Assembly: GCA_948099385.1 (NCBI GenBank)
Contig: CANUEZ040000028.1
Span: 4,565,501-4,629,500, forward strand
Source of the DNA: Fasciola hepatica
Taxonomy: Eukaryota > Platyhelminthes > Trematoda > Plagiorchiida > Fasciolidae
DNA length: 64,000 nt
Direction: 5' to 3'
Part shown: positions 24,151-36,760 of the stretch, piece after piece
How positions within the stretch are numbered: position 1 is the first letter of the stretch
How the letters are laid out: each line of letters opens with the position of its first letter
The notes under the pieces: generated by a model
What the model saw: only the letters and a program-made list of their open reading frames with translations
What the model was told of the DNA's origin: nothing
Database searches by the model: none
Position numbers and translations under genes: made by a program

Positions 24151-27100
24151 ACAATTTGCATGAATTTCCCTTCTTCCATCAATCGACGGAACTTCGGTCA
24201 CACGTGAAACTTATCACAGTATCACTGGTTTACTATGAAAGATTTCCTCATTGGCGTAACTGATGTTTTCCGCATCCAGTAATCAGATATATCAGCAATA
24301 CAAATTTAGTCATTGACGGCTAACGCTCAAGATCACCATCCAGTTAGTGAACATAAGATTCACGAAACATTTGATTCTGTGACTGCTTTTCTACATTTTC
24401 TGAAAAGTAGGGATTTACCCTTTTCGGTAAGCTCAGGAGGGAGGATCAATGTTCTCATGTAGATTGGCTGCCCATGACTAATGGAGGTTGCCTACCTCAT
24501 GTTCTGTATTACTGTGAACTTCACAACCGAAATTATCAATTGCACAGCCGCCTGCAATCACGCTCATTCTAATTTGGTTTGTTTTTCGATAATAAGATTC
24601 AAATTAATAGTGAGCTAAGAATTGAAACAGCGAACTATTTTGTGAAGATACTCCAATATTATCACACTCATATCTTCCGGAACCGGCGCACAGTCAGAAG
24701 TTTTCTTGTCACTATATTCGTTCCAACGTAATGTGAATGAACACGGACACATCACACTACCGTATACTTCTGAAAACCGATAACACCTTGCTTGGAGATG
24801 AAATTTGATGGAGTACCCGCATTAATCCCCAATAACTACATCTCACGTGCATCATCGAAGTGTCCAAAACGGTTGATTCTTTTCAGTGCGATCAAAGACA
24901 CCAAATTGTCGTTCTCGTTTGCTAGCTAATCCCTATTGCAAGCACTTCTTCAACTCATCCAAAATGATGACCTATAACCGAAAAGTAAAAACAATAACGG
25001 AACACGAATCAGATTGCCTGGACAGCATAGATGTTAGATATGTGTTAGTCTTTTTACGAGTAAATGATGAGAAGGAGGTTTTCAACGACTACACACTGCT
25101 CATACGTAGATCTCGGTCATGGGCCACGGGCTTCCAAAAATTTAAATGGCCTAGCTCGTGAAATGGCAAGTGATACTGCGAATTCCATTCTGTACCCCAT
25201 TCTACTTATCTCCTTTGATTTCACCTGTAGAATGCTCTCTGATCTTGGAACAGCTTTATCAATGGTTAAAAACTCCACTACTTTTCCGGTAACCGGCCTG
25301 AGCTAAGTTTGAGCTGGGATCTTTATCCTTAACCCTCCAACTAGGTTTCGCATACAAATCATACTGAAATGTGAGAACATTTTAGATGAAGGCTGTTCAT
25401 GCATCATCGTTCGAGCTCTTCAGGATTAAAATTTATCATAATCTGATTATCCAAATAACGCTAGTGGTTATATCATTGCCAGTCGATATGCAGTTCTTGG
25501 CTTCACGAGGTTGCGTTCGCAATAAACTGCGGAGGACAAAAGACTTTGACTTCCTGGGAGACAGTTCCATCTGGGTTTACCTCAGCGTGGCACAAGGACA
25601 CTCCGATCAACGAAACTGTTATGACAGTCCAGACATCAGCCCTAGATACTAAGCAGGACACCAGAGACAAACTCTTCAATTTTCTCCGTAGAAATCATTT
25701 GACGGAAACCTTACTGAATGAGTTGAGAATGGAAAGTCTACGCAGGTATCTCTAAGACGAGTACAAAAAACATGGTGTCAGAAGGAGGTTTCGGGGACAT
25801 GTTTAAAATCGGCTATCATTTGGCTACTTTTGCAGATCTCAATAGGTTGACCTATATTATTGCCCCTTCCTAATACCCAAAACATGCCTACTGATACTCC
25901 GACAAATGCAACGCATCACACCAAATTGGCTACATCCAGGTGAGATCTCGCGAGGTCTCATTGAGAACAGCTGAGCTTCCATTGCACCGAAATTGAAGTC
26001 ACCAAAGGCACTGGCCACACATTAGTCTACGTCCGCTTCAATATCCATCCCTCAGACCAAAAAAAGCCTCGCCATCACGTCAAAATCAGCAATTTTTGAC
26101 AGAACTATCTTTAACAACTAAAACAATATAAGTTTCAACCACATTTTGGCTACAGAGTCAAAACTTTTCTCCTATATCGTTTTGTTGCCCCGCGGGACGC
26201 TTGATAGTGTCCCAATCAAAGTGGTTTTCGCCGGATGAGAGGCTTTTTGCCCAATTTAACACGTTGTGGAGAATTCTCAGTTACCGCTGTAAATTTTGAT
26301 AGTCAAACCCAGTTTAATTCAGTGACATTTGCGCTACCTCCGCTTCGCGTAACAGATATACAACCTACAGCATACCATGAACTGGGAGGATTTCCAAGGA
26401 GTGACTGCGACTGCTGATGTTATATTGTTTAACTCATTAACTGCCTGCTAAACTTAGACGGGGCAGCTTGTGGTGCCATCATTGACCACCAAGCAATTAA
26501 ACCAGGAGCCTTGTTTGGAGGAACTTCAATTAGCCCAGGATATAATACTTGAGATATTAGCCCAACAGTCTGCAGCTGATTCTCAACCATATCAAAAACA
26601 ACGTCAAACTGATCGAGTTAAAGAGGAATGCCTCAAAAATCAAGATCTTCACCACCGGTGGCGACCCAAATTTCATCATCCACGTTAAAGGTAAAATCTT
26701 GGAACTAATTCACAATTTGATGTACTTCAGTTCTATCGTGCAACCAAATGGCCCGGCCAACGAAGAATTCGTAATTAATGTGGAGTTCAGGAGGAGAGCA
26801 TTTCTGCAACTTCTCAAGCCACTGTTGTCTTACAATAAAATAAACCTTTGCACAAAACTGCTCGTTTATTGGTCCATCATCCACTGAGTCACAATGCACA
26901 CGTGTGAAATCTGACTACTGAAGACAGACCAAGCAAAGAACCTGAAGGGCTTCCATCAGTGACGTCTGCTACAAATTACAATGATAAAATGATACGACTG
27001 AGTATCATAATTCGCAGTTCGAAAAAGCTGCTGAAATATACAAGTGAAATTCTCATTTATCCAGCTGTGTCACCTGAACTGTTTTACATTGTAATCCTGC

Positions 27101-30100
27101 TGCTCGAAACTGTACTCGTAGAAAAACAACTTCGTGATTCATGAAATTTTTACCGGATATACTCACTGTGTTTCTGTCCCGCAACAGTACCGACAGTTCT
27201 CAACATGCGATCAGTTTTCGAAAATTCACGGGCTGGTTCGTCAATCAGAAATATCAGCGGGAATATGTTCCATTGGAACTGTTTGCTTTTACTAAAAATT
27301 GATTAAAATTCAATCTGATTTTCAGAGATGAAGTCAAAACGAATTTAGCAATATTTTTCTCATTTTGCAGTTATACTAGCATTGATGCCTATGTGTATCG
27401 ATCTATAAATTCTTCTTCTTTCATGACAACGGAGATGCAATCAATCTCCTACTACTTTGTGCCCGTGGAATGTAACATTCTTATTAGCTTCCCTCTTTTC
27501 AGAAAACCCAAATCAATCGTATGCGAAGTAACAGAAGGTGAACCTGGAACGTTCCCAGGGCAGTGTGTCCTTCCTTAACACCCCGCGGTTAGCCGAGGCA
27601 CGAATTGGCCACTGACCAAGGGACATGCAATGTTGCATTAGGCCAGTGATTTCCCATCTAGGTTGACGCAAATATCCTGCTTATTGATTGGATAATGCTT
27701 GTAAACCGAGCTCGGATATCGAGAGTGCAACTGAGTGGCGTCCGGAGGGACAATGACAAAACGATTGTCAGTCACGCAGTCGAGGAATTTGCCGACCTTG
27801 GAGGTTAAGTCGCTTGATGTTTCCAATAAAATTGTTTACAACAATAAATCGAATCGCACGGCTATCGAAGGTTTTATGAGCACGGATTTCTCAGGAAAGG
27901 TGCCATCTCGACGCTAATAAAAAATTCCGCTTAATGAATACAGCCACTTTGGCATGGTGCACCGATGTGAGGGAAAGTCATGATAAGTTCCCTACTGTGG
28001 AGAGCATCATTTATAAAAAACACAGTAGCCTCATCTTGGTGACATTAGGCCCTCCAGAGGTTAGTCGAGGCCTAAGGACTATGGGTCGTGTTTAAAGAAT
28101 AGCCGGTTTCGGCTGAAGCTTGATCGGAAATGATGTGGTAAAAAAAGGTTTGGTACGAAGCAGTATAATCCTGGCGGGGCGAAGAAAAAACGTGAGGCTT
28201 TGGATGAACCAAAAGCTATCTCAAAGCGATGAGTTCATAAGTTGGTGGATCAGTTTAACTTGGTTGCCTTATCGAGTGCTAGGGTTTCTGGAGTGCGTTT
28301 ATTAATTTGCAAACGAGACCACAACTGACACAAGAGACGATTTATGATTTCGTTAAAAAATCGATCTTCAAAATTTACCCAGATTTCTGCAAAACTGTTG
28401 GAACTTCAACACTGTAAAGATGTCGAGTCAAATTAATGGTGCCTTTAGCGGTACTTCACGCTGATGGGAGAAACATTCAATCGAATGATTTGTAATAGAA
28501 CCGAAGCGGACCTGTGGAGTTCCAGTTGGCGCTCACTTATGTGTACTCCTTTGTGTTATCTTTCAGGTACCGCATATAACCTTTGGACAGCACCAAGTGA
28601 ATTGTGAAAAGAACCTTTTCGAATTGTTGAACCCTTTTTATAACATCTTATCGAACTGGAATAAATGATTTTTTGACAGAACGGCACCCACGTGTGTTCG
28701 CTGGCATGACCTTACTACGTATGCTCGGTTGGGAAGCCACCCTCTGAGATTTGAAAATAAACTTTCGTTCATCACAGTGTATCCTTGTGACTTTCTTTCT
28801 CGAGCTGGTCATCTTTGGATCTTGCTGTTAATGTTGCTTGTGATGCATCCGACTTCAGCTTGGTTGAAACAGCTTTTACGTCGTGACTTGAGCCATGGAT
28901 CAAGAGACTTATCAGTTCAAAATCGGTCAATAAAGATTAGTTCTATCACGTTGTCTGGCCAGTACAAACCGGTTTACGACGAACACGGCTGATCTCTGGA
29001 ACAGTAACAAGAACAAAGATTCGTTCGAACTTCAAGAGCACATCTCTGCATAGCTCCTTTGATCTACCAGACTTTACTTCACCCCGGTTTTTCACATGTT
29101 GGCCCAACCATGACTGAGCAGTGGGTGTATGTGTGCGACAAGCACGCCAAGCTAACGTACGTAGACGTTTACGTTGTGCGTAACATTACAAAGAGGACAA
29201 GTGAATGTGTAGACGTCATGGGAAGGTCGAATTTCCCAACTTACTACCCAGAACCTTGTTAATAAGCAAAATTAAGGAAATACAACATCGTAAATAATGA
29301 ATTCATCTAGAAAATAGGGTGATCTAAAAATGGGTGATAGAAAAGAAAACTGGCCGACCTGTCCGGTATTTAAGGTCGAATAATGGCTCTGAGCTCCACA
29401 AAAGCCTTAAACTAAGAGTCCATAGGTGACCTTATCACACTTTATCTTCATTCGTGCCCCGTATACTTAGACGGGATACGTCACCTAAGAACACCTCGTT
29501 TTAGTCTTGCGAAGAGCCTAAAACCATTGTTTGACAATAAATACCGGTCATTCAATTAATTTTCTTCTCTATCATTCATCTTTTGCTGGAACACCTTTCT
29601 AGCTGCTTTATTATTCACGATCTCGTATTTGCTTCATTCTACCTAATAAGAACGTTCGGAGTAATAATTTGGGAAATACAACTAGACTGTAAGCCACCTA
29701 TCGTTGTTTAGCTTATTTAAATGTGAGATCCTGTTATAACATCGGCTGAACCTTGGGCTCATGGAAGTTCTTCTTTTCTTGTGCTTTTGCAGACTGAACA
29801 AGCACAATCCCTCGGGGTGGAGGGTCATCGGTCCTAGTGCGCTTGCTGTATGGGAAGACTTTCGAGTATTCGTTTTGAATTCCTATGAACCTTTCCTCAT
29901 GCGGCTAACCAAGACTATGCAAGACTGCATATTTTGAGAAGTGAACTCAGAATTATTCGAACTTATTAATCACTTCGAACGGTAACGCAATTCCAACTAA
30001 TCTGAAAGAAGTTTTCACGAAGCCCGTGGTTCACCCCAAAGGATTTGTTGTTGCTGAAGTTTTTCCTGTGTGCCAGTAAATTTGAATCGTGTCTACTGCA

Positions 30101-30386
30101 CGAACAGATTGGGAATTTGATTTAAAACTGACAATAAATAGTTGGCCGCAATAGAAAGACTAAAACAAATAACAAAACTCTGTTTTATACTAAATATCCC
30201 AAGCAGTTTGAATTCCTCCTAAAAATGTATATACTATGACCAAAGTCTATAAGTCCCACCTTAATATATATCCGTTTCTCAGAAAACCCAAGCAGCTGTA
30301 TATAGAACGAGACTGTGTACTGAACCGTAACCGCAAAAGGCCAATTAGAGTGCTTTCAAATGCAGTAGACACCCCGGTACCTGTGC
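24151..30386. other. Unassigned sequence
   Basis: Several stretches here (24.9-25.3, 25.4-25.8, 27.6-27.9 and 28.7-29.3 kb) are less AT-rich and have overlapping open frames of 60-90 codons in different frames, the texture of decayed coding or transposon DNA. I could not match any of them to a family with confidence. No RT, integrase or splice-bounded exon was supportable. Confidence 0.4.
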
Positions 30387-30400
30387 GGGGGGGGGGGGGG
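30387..30400. repeat. G14 homopolymer
   Basis: A run of 14 G on the plus strand, 9 bases outside the left arm of the large inverted repeat. Homopolymers this long are prone to length error in sequencing. Confidence 0.95.
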
Positions 30401-30409
30401 TCGAAATCA

Positions 30410-30697
30410 GTAATTTACTGTTTCAATGCTAGTTACTAAGCGAAATATCATAAACACCACAAATTACAGTGTGGCCCTAATTAATCCCTGAGAGGGACAT
30501 GCCGTACTCACGTTGCAATCATGTCATATGGGGCATATATGGACGTGGGCAACGAAGACAAATCATGGACAACGTGGTCAGCTCCGTTGAGCATTGAAAT
30601 TCAGTTTACCTGTGATTGAGAGTCTGAAGATATGAGGGACTACGAGGCGTACGGGCCTAGTTTGAGATTTGAGTGAATGAGTGAGCGCATCTGTGTG
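30410..30697 (+). repeat. Left arm of a 288-bp near-perfect inverted repeat
   Basis: This segment equals the reverse complement of 31316-31603 over 288 bp with 3 substitutions and no gaps; two of the differences lie within about 40 bp of the outer end. The arm begins GTAATTTACTGTTTC and ends in GTG repeats that grade into a (GT)n tract. No coding frame or transposon motif is evident in it. No target-site duplication is visible outside the arms (CGAAATCA on the left, AAGGGGGT on the right). Confidence 0.95.
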
Positions 30698-31315
30698 TGT
30701 GTGTGTGTGCTCGCGAATTCACAATTTGGGAACAGAAGCAAACTGCAGAGCGGCTGATTCTTTGCCTCATTTCCTTAGCCTGAGGACTCCTATCCTGAAA
30801 GTAGTATAAACACTTTGTATCTGAAAGAGTGTGGAGCACATATGTGGCGCTTTCATCAACGTGAACTCAGCTCAACCACGGTGTACACTTTACTGTGCGG
30901 TTGACGCGATCGTCAACTTCTCATCCGTGCACCTTCAGATTTACGCGGCTTGGTCTGTCCCTGGTATGTTCGACCGATCATGGAAGGAACATCGTAGCCA
31001 ATATTTTGATCTTCCAAGTCCGCCAGTGTAGGTTCGCGCCCACTGGGTCCAGAGACTAACCAATTTCGGCAGTGTTCGTCCTAGTGAGTTTTCCGGGCGC
31101 CCAAAGAAAGCCGCGGCTGGAACTCAGGTGATATAGCTAGCTAATTTCTTTCCGAATATTGTTGATTAAAACGTTTTGCAGCTTCCTCCGCATTATGTCT
31201 ATTCTCCATAGGGGCAAACCAACTATTATTATCTCTGTGATCGAGAACCGCTGATTTTCTATGACCCACACACATGACTGCAAGCAACAACCTCAATACT
31301 ATCGATTATAAGCGG
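30698..31315. other. Spacer (loop) of the large inverted repeat
   Basis: A 618-bp unique spacer that starts with a (GT)n tract. A plus-strand frame (30831-31031), and after its stop a continuing frame containing FGSVRPSEFSGRPKK, has even composition, but I cannot assign it. No transposase motif was seen. Confidence 0.6.
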
Positions 31316-31603
31316 CACACAGATGCGCCCACTCATTCACTCAAATCTCAAACTAGGCCCGTACGCCTCGTAGTCCCTCATATCTTCAGACTCTCAATCA
31401 CAGGTAAACTGAATTTCAATGCTCAACGGAGCTGACCACGTTGTCCATGATTTGTCTTCGTTGCCCACGTCCATATATGCCCCATATGACATGATTGCAA
31501 CGTGAGTACGGCATGTCCCTCTCAGGGATTAATTAGGGCCACACTGTAATTTGTGGTGTTTATCATATTTCGCTTAGTAACTAGCATTGAAACAGTAAGT
31601 TAC
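31316..31603 (-). repeat. Right arm of the 288-bp inverted repeat
   Basis: Reverse complement of 30410-30697 with 3 mismatches. Identity ends sharply at 31603; the next bases (AAGGGGG) have no inverted match on the left side. Confidence 0.95.
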
Positions 31604-33739
31604 AAGGGGGTTTCTACGGTATTTCGGTACACTGTACAGTGCGACCGAAACGTTCGAAAACGTTCCAATGTGCATTTACAACTGATTTAGTTGTAAGTAG
31701 CCCAAATTCAGTTAACCATCATGGATAAAAAGAAAACGCAATGGGAAGTGCTCGTAACCGATAGATGAATAGAAACAGATTCCGCTAATTTTTACTGTCG
31801 CAGTTTTCTTACAGTTGGACAGAAATATGTGCCGAGATGACCATAGCTTTGTGGCTGATTATTTATTTTTTTGTGTATTTGTTCGTCACTTTAATTCAAA
31901 CTGCTATTATGTGTATTGTGCATGGGAGTCAACTAATGTGTCACATCTGTTCATTTAAGTCAAAACAATTATCCGTCGTGCATGAACTTTGTGGCTTTCG
32001 TTGTCACCATCAGCAAAAACCTGGATTAGAATTGACGAGAAGAGAGGGGTGTGAAAAAATTACCCAGAAATTATGAAGAAAGTTGGTGAATGCGAAAGAG
32101 CTTCTGATCGCGACACTAAGCGATATCCTCCAGTGCATCTAGCCACTGGAGAGCCACAGGAGAGGTAACACTCCTGACATGGAAAAATTCACCGGTTGGA
32201 TTCTTAATAGGTTTCTTCCATGTTATAGATCAATATTATATATTATAAATCATTATACCGTAAAGTGTTAGAAACTGTTCAGTCTGTTAGAAGCACATTT
32301 CGTGACTATTATTTTTACCTCAGAATTCCTTCCAAGACAACTCCCATAAAGGAAGCATCGTTCCGTTGGTTGTCCGTCTAGCTTGTTAGCTTGACTTACG
32401 GATCATTTTTCGGATAGTATTCCAAATACTAGTTTTTCTGGCGGGTCAGTTTCCTAACAAATACATCTGGCTTTCTTTCAGCTGCTGAACTTTCAGCGGT
32501 TTCCCCACAATCAAGTTTGCGACTACCGTCGGGCTCCTCCGGAAGTGTAACTAAGTATATTGGTGTCCTAACTGTATGGTCTTTCCCTTATCCTTTCCTA
32601 GTGTTCTGAAAGTATCTTCACCTTATTCCTCTCAGGTTTCTCGAACAATCCTTTTACCGGAATCTTGTCCAGTGTCCGAGTGACTCGTAGAGGAAGAACT
32701 CCGAATCTTTAGTCAGAGGAAGTGAAGATGATCGACTACGTGTGTTGTAAAATAATAACAGACAAGCACTACTGAGTATATACCTCAAAGTGTGGGTAAT
32801 CGAACCACGGTGCACAGTTCAGTTACTGAAGATCAAATCTCTCGTCAAAAAGTAGTATCAAGCACACTCGCGTGGGATCGAGAGCAAAGTCAAATAACAA
32901 GCCTAGGGTAGACAATTATATGAAGCAGATAGTAAATGGGACCAGTCACGCTCAGTGGTGGGTTACAATTTTAAGTGGCAGTTCAAGTCACGGGACGTAG
33001 AAGTGGGTGGAATTCGGTGAACGAAGATGGATCTGACAACCGAACAACACGAAGGTTAGTTGAACAGATGACACCAGGTATGAACTCATGGATACGAACT
33101 CATGAACATTGGACCCCAATGTAGACGATATGGAAAACATAGGCTGGGATAAGCTACACGATGAGATAAGTCGTAGGAACGAGCTAAACAGGGATACGAC
33201 AGCGCGTACATAGATCTGATCAGGTCGTTATGGAAACAGCTTAGTATGAGAGTTTGATTAAATAGACATGGAGACAGTGCCGTGGCACAACGAGAAAAGA
33301 AGTTTGAGCAGGCAATAATAGCAGTTAGGCTCCGGGGTTCCTTTAAAGGGGAGACGAACGGATGTGGTCAACGGAACACAGGCACGGGTTAAACAAATAG
33401 GTGACATGGCAACTTGGGCTAGTAAACATGCTACACAGAGTGTGGACGAATAAACTGGTGCAGATGCAAATCAAATTTATCAACTTTGACATAGAAAGGT
33501 GACTGGAAAAGTGTGTGACAATGTGAGAGTGGATAAACAGATGAGGTCATGGAAGCGGAGCGACCTTTTAGGAAACTCCATTGATTTGGTAAATCAGCAG
33601 TGTATTCAAATATCCTCCCTGTTTTGCAAAGCTTCTACTTTAATACCTGCTCATAACTTTGGCCCTTCTGAGTTCTGGACGGAAAATTCTTCTCTTTGAC
33701 TCATGACTGTATAGTGTTATCTGCTTCAGTTTTCAAAAA
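31604..33739. other. Unassigned sequence
   Basis: No coding or transposon signal could be supported. The stretch 32.95-33.48 kb is purine-rich and less AT-rich than its surroundings, without open frames. A 40-bp segment near 33565-33600 resembles 36930-36965 in the same orientation and could be a trace of LTRs of the adjacent gypsy element; the similarity does not extend. Confidence 0.4.
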
Positions 33740-33744
33740 AATTA

Positions 33745-34460
33745 TTATGGAAGCCGCTACGATATCTGGGTGCAGCACAAGCGGTTAAGTTGGTGAGCGT
33801 CTGTCCTAAAGGAACAGGCGCTTCGTCGGGCTTATTCCCACAGATGCAGCTCATCAAGAAGGTAAGCGGATCGTTGCCCTCGGCCTAGCACTTCTTCAGA
33901 ATGTCCCTCGGCAGCTTAGCCGCTATCTCTACTCTACCGCAGGAACGACTGTGATAAACACAGCTGAGAATGACCGAAATATCAAATCTCTGGCAAATGC
34001 TCGAATTCCATACTGTAAAACTGAGGACCACCAGGAGAAATCACTTGATTCGAGATTCCATGTCGTGCAAAGCTGGTCCGCGGTTTGTTGACAATGTCTA
34101 CAGCTGTTTCTGCTCTCAAAAGATCGACTTTGAATAAATACCGTAGTAATCAACAGTCAGTAAGTATCGGTCTTCCCCGTGGTAAAAACATATCCAACTA
34201 CAAAATTCTTCAAGGTCGGTCAAATCTTTGGAATAATTCCACCGGTTCTTTCATTTCTCGTTGGTCGCATTGTCTACGTGGTTCGTAATTTGCCAATATC
34301 CGCTTAACCTGTTCTACCTTACCCTGACTGTAGTGAGACTGTCTGACTCAGCTGATATATTCATTTATACCCATGTTTGAACGGTGTAACCGGCGCAGAG
34401 CGTCCTTTCGTAAAGCTTGAGGGACCATCAAATGCTTATCTCGAAAAATCCGTTCGTGCT
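33745..34460 (-). pseudogene. Gypsy integrase remnant
   Basis: Integrase inserts the cDNA into the host genome. In pieced frames the minus strand shows a damaged HHCC-type N-terminal region (HLMVPQALRKDALRRLHRS, then the remnant of a zinc site), then LTVDYYGIYSKS, matching the start of the catalytic core, then GGPQFYSMEFEHLPEI, matching the core motif where DNGPQF usually stands, and finally a segment with GNDPLTFL and NKPDEAPV, matching the region after the core. The aspartate of DNGPQF is not retained and several stops occur. It is inactive. Confidence 0.72.
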
Positions 34461-34746
34461 TCGTTGTTAGCTTATCGGGAAATTTGCAATAAGGTAGCAC
34501 TTCCGCTAAAGGAGTTCTTTTAACTTCCGCTCAACCTCAGATGATAACTTCTTCCGGGCGTAATAAGAAAGGGTTCTGTCATTGTGGCATTCCAGATATG
34601 AGACCATTCATATTCCAAAAACCATATTTCAAATTTCATTTCTACGTTCGTCTTCCGTACTAAGCAGTTTAGCTTGTGAGAGCGCATCAGCCACGAACAA
34701 TTATTTTCCTTGCTGATAATGTAGTTCTTAGTTAGCTTTTAGAGAC

Positions 34747-34980
34747 TTATCGGCATTGATTGCAGATTTTCTGGTGCCTGACATGATGACTTAAGTGTGT
34801 AAGTCTGTCGAGGGTGTAATCGTTATACTTCCCCAAGGCATACACAACTGCTAGGAGTTCATATTGCGTTTGCGCATATTTTCCACCACAAATTGGTAAA
34901 GTCCTGCTGCTGTAATCAAACAGGTGCTCATTTAGTAAAGGAATGGTCCCTAATTCACGTTGACTAATGTCACCTTGCAT
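34747..34980 (-). pseudogene. Gypsy RNase H remnant
   Basis: The minus-strand frame contains FDYSSRTLPICGGKYAQTQY followed by ELLAVVYALGKYNDY. This matches the gypsy RNase H block in which a ..SRTL....Y..TE.E.LAVV motif carries the second catalytic acidic residue. It lies between RT and integrase, as expected. The frame ends shortly after. Confidence 0.8.
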
Positions 34981-35224
34981 GTATAAGGATCAGATGAGAT
35001 CATTATATGTTATGACTGGGGTCTTACTAATAAACTGTTTTATGCGACCAAATGTAATTGCTATCCATCTGTTTGTATTCACTTTTCTCCCATATATGTT
35101 AATCCGCTTTTCAGTCTCTAAAGTTCCACTAACTCTGGTAAGAAACTGCTCTGGTAGTTGATCACTTCGTTAAAAAGTGGGACTCATTTCGTGTCGGTTG
35201 ACGTAGGTATACTTACGGTCGTAC

Positions 35225-35774
35225 TTAGCTTTCCGGATCCCGTGTGATACCTTCGCTTATGAGAATGTGGTCCTGGGACTTGGCGGCTGTCTGACAAAAT
35301 ATAAACTTGTCCAGTTCCAGCTTAACTCCAAGTCTGACACTGGGTTGTAGGAAAAAATCGAACCTTCTGTTGTGCAGTTCAATATTTTTGCCAAAACTTA
35401 GAACGTCAGGTGTTACGCAAAGTGTTCCAGGTAAGTCATCCACTGTTTAGAGAATCCTCATATGGAATATTTCGCTTGATACCTTCAACCCGAAATATAG
35501 TCGCTTACAATGTAAACGGCCATAAGGTGTGCCAAATGTTGTCTAATAACTCGAGGCTTTATCTAAAGCTAAATTCCAAATAGCTGAAACAGACCAATTT
35601 TCGTAAAGCAAGGCGGGTTTGGCAATTCACGTGTATTATCATCAAAAACAGATAACAAAAGTACTTTCGCCTGAGTGCTTTGTTCAGTGCTTTGAGATCA
35701 ACGCGTATTCGAAGTTCCCCAGATGCTTTCGTCAGAGTCATTTTCAGAACTGCACAGTCTGTCGATTCTTCCAA
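35225..35774 (-). pseudogene. Gypsy reverse transcriptase remnant
   Basis: Two open pieces in different frames. The first (35774-35559) has ASGELRIRVDLKALNKALR, the RT block where (L/I)R.CVD.R.LNK is usual. The second (35443-35225) has MDDLPGTLCVTPDVLSFGKN followed by an H..R....L segment and EGITRDPES, matching the catalytic-loop and thumb region. In the catalytic loop the usual DD is PD (VTPDV), so a metal-binding aspartate is lost. Inactive. Confidence 0.8.
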
Positions 35775-35999
35775 ATCACTGAAGTCATTTTCCGAGACGA
35801 TAACGTCCAGCTCTCACTCAGATCGTTCCGCAGCTCGGCATGAAACTCGCTGTTAGGTAAGCCACAAATTCTGCGGGTTCATTTGCGTGTAATTTCATCA
35901 TTTCCAGAAGCCTTTCAGATGTATTGGTGAAAATGAAGACGTACTTTTCCAAGTACTATTCAATGTTATCAGACAAATGGAGATGAATGAACCCACTGC

Positions 36000-36700
36000 G
36001 GGCTTAGAAGAAACATCCTGACACAAAACGATTGCGCGTTTAGCAATTACCACAAGTTTTACGCATATCACATAGATGTCTCTTCGAGTGAAGTGTAGTC
36101 TGTCAAAAAACCCACACTCCGTGTTTGGCTCCCGATGTTTCACTGATGTTATTTTATACAAACCTTGAGATGCTGACCCATTCCAAATCTCCGTTCCTTT
36201 TACAGCTGCCTTCTCATTGCGGAAGATATGAACACACTGCTGGAGTGTTAATTTTAGAATCTTCAACAAACTTCCAATCACAGTGAAGTTGCGTAACTCC
36301 ATCACTATCCGGTCCCTCCTGAGGCTCTGTTCTAGGCAGGTACAAAATAACATGGTTGTGCCAGTGCCATTATTGAGAACACACAAAAAATCGAAGGATT
36401 CATTCGGCTTCTGTGTTCGCTGGTTGAAAACAAACTGCTTGTATGTTTCGTTGCATTCATTAAGAGAGTATGGTTCGAGTTTAAGCTTGGCAATCGACCA
36501 GTCATCGTTGTCCTTATCAAAATCATACGAAAAGCCACAGATGATGCGAAGCGTAGTTGGTCCAATGAAGTGACAAAATCGTGCAAGCTAGATAGTCTTT
36601 GATTCGTCCTCTAGGGCTGACTGTATCCAGAAATCTTCATACTGAGTTCCCCAGAGCCTCCATTCATCATTCAATCGAACTGTGTCTTCCATTGCAAATT
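36000..36700 (-). pseudogene. Gypsy gag remnant
   Basis: Minus-strand pieces resemble the capsid of flatworm gypsy elements: a segment with RTQKPNESFDFLCVL, then an LRRDRIVMELRN block, matching the conserved end of the capsid where ..R(D/E)(R/Q)IV.G(I/L) is usual. About 100 bases on, KTCGNC followed by RNRFVSGC forms a CCHC knuckle with Arg in place of His. Frameshifts separate the pieces. Confidence 0.65.
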
Positions 36701-36760
36701 GCGCCGTTGATTGGATCTGAAGGCGATGTAAGGTCGCATCCCGGATATCAACATTTTCAT

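Larger units (their letters stand above)
33740..36760 (-). mobile_element. Ty3/gypsy retrotransposon, heavily decayed
   Basis: Reading down the minus strand, the pieces come in canonical order: gag (about 36700-36100) with a damaged zinc knuckle (about 36060-36010), RT (35774-35225), RNase H (34980-34747) and integrase (about 34460-33745). Each domain is recognisable by several conserved motifs, but frames shift many times and stops are frequent. The order and orientation, with integrase after RNase H, place it in Ty3/gypsy and not BEL or Copia. Convincing LTRs were not found, so the outer borders are estimates. Confidence 0.82.

Noticed and set aside
30690..30709. The (GT)n tract, with those at 8068 and near 37871, as possible regulatory or CRISPR-like repeats
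   Set aside because: These are plain dinucleotide microsatellites. No direct repeats with regular spacers occur anywhere in the window.
32806..32830. B-box-like GGTTCGATTACCC on the minus strand
   Set aside because: No A box at the right distance and no tail or second copy.
33795..33820. A strong hairpin (GCGTCTGTCC...GGAACAGGCGC) that could be a tRNA-like or structured RNA
   Set aside because: It lies in the integrase tail of the gypsy remnant, where the minus strand reads as the expected NKPDEAPV segment, and no A or B box pair fits.
35898..36573. Plus-strand open frames over 35.9-36.6 kb
   Set aside because: They are antisense shadows of the gypsy gag on the minus strand.
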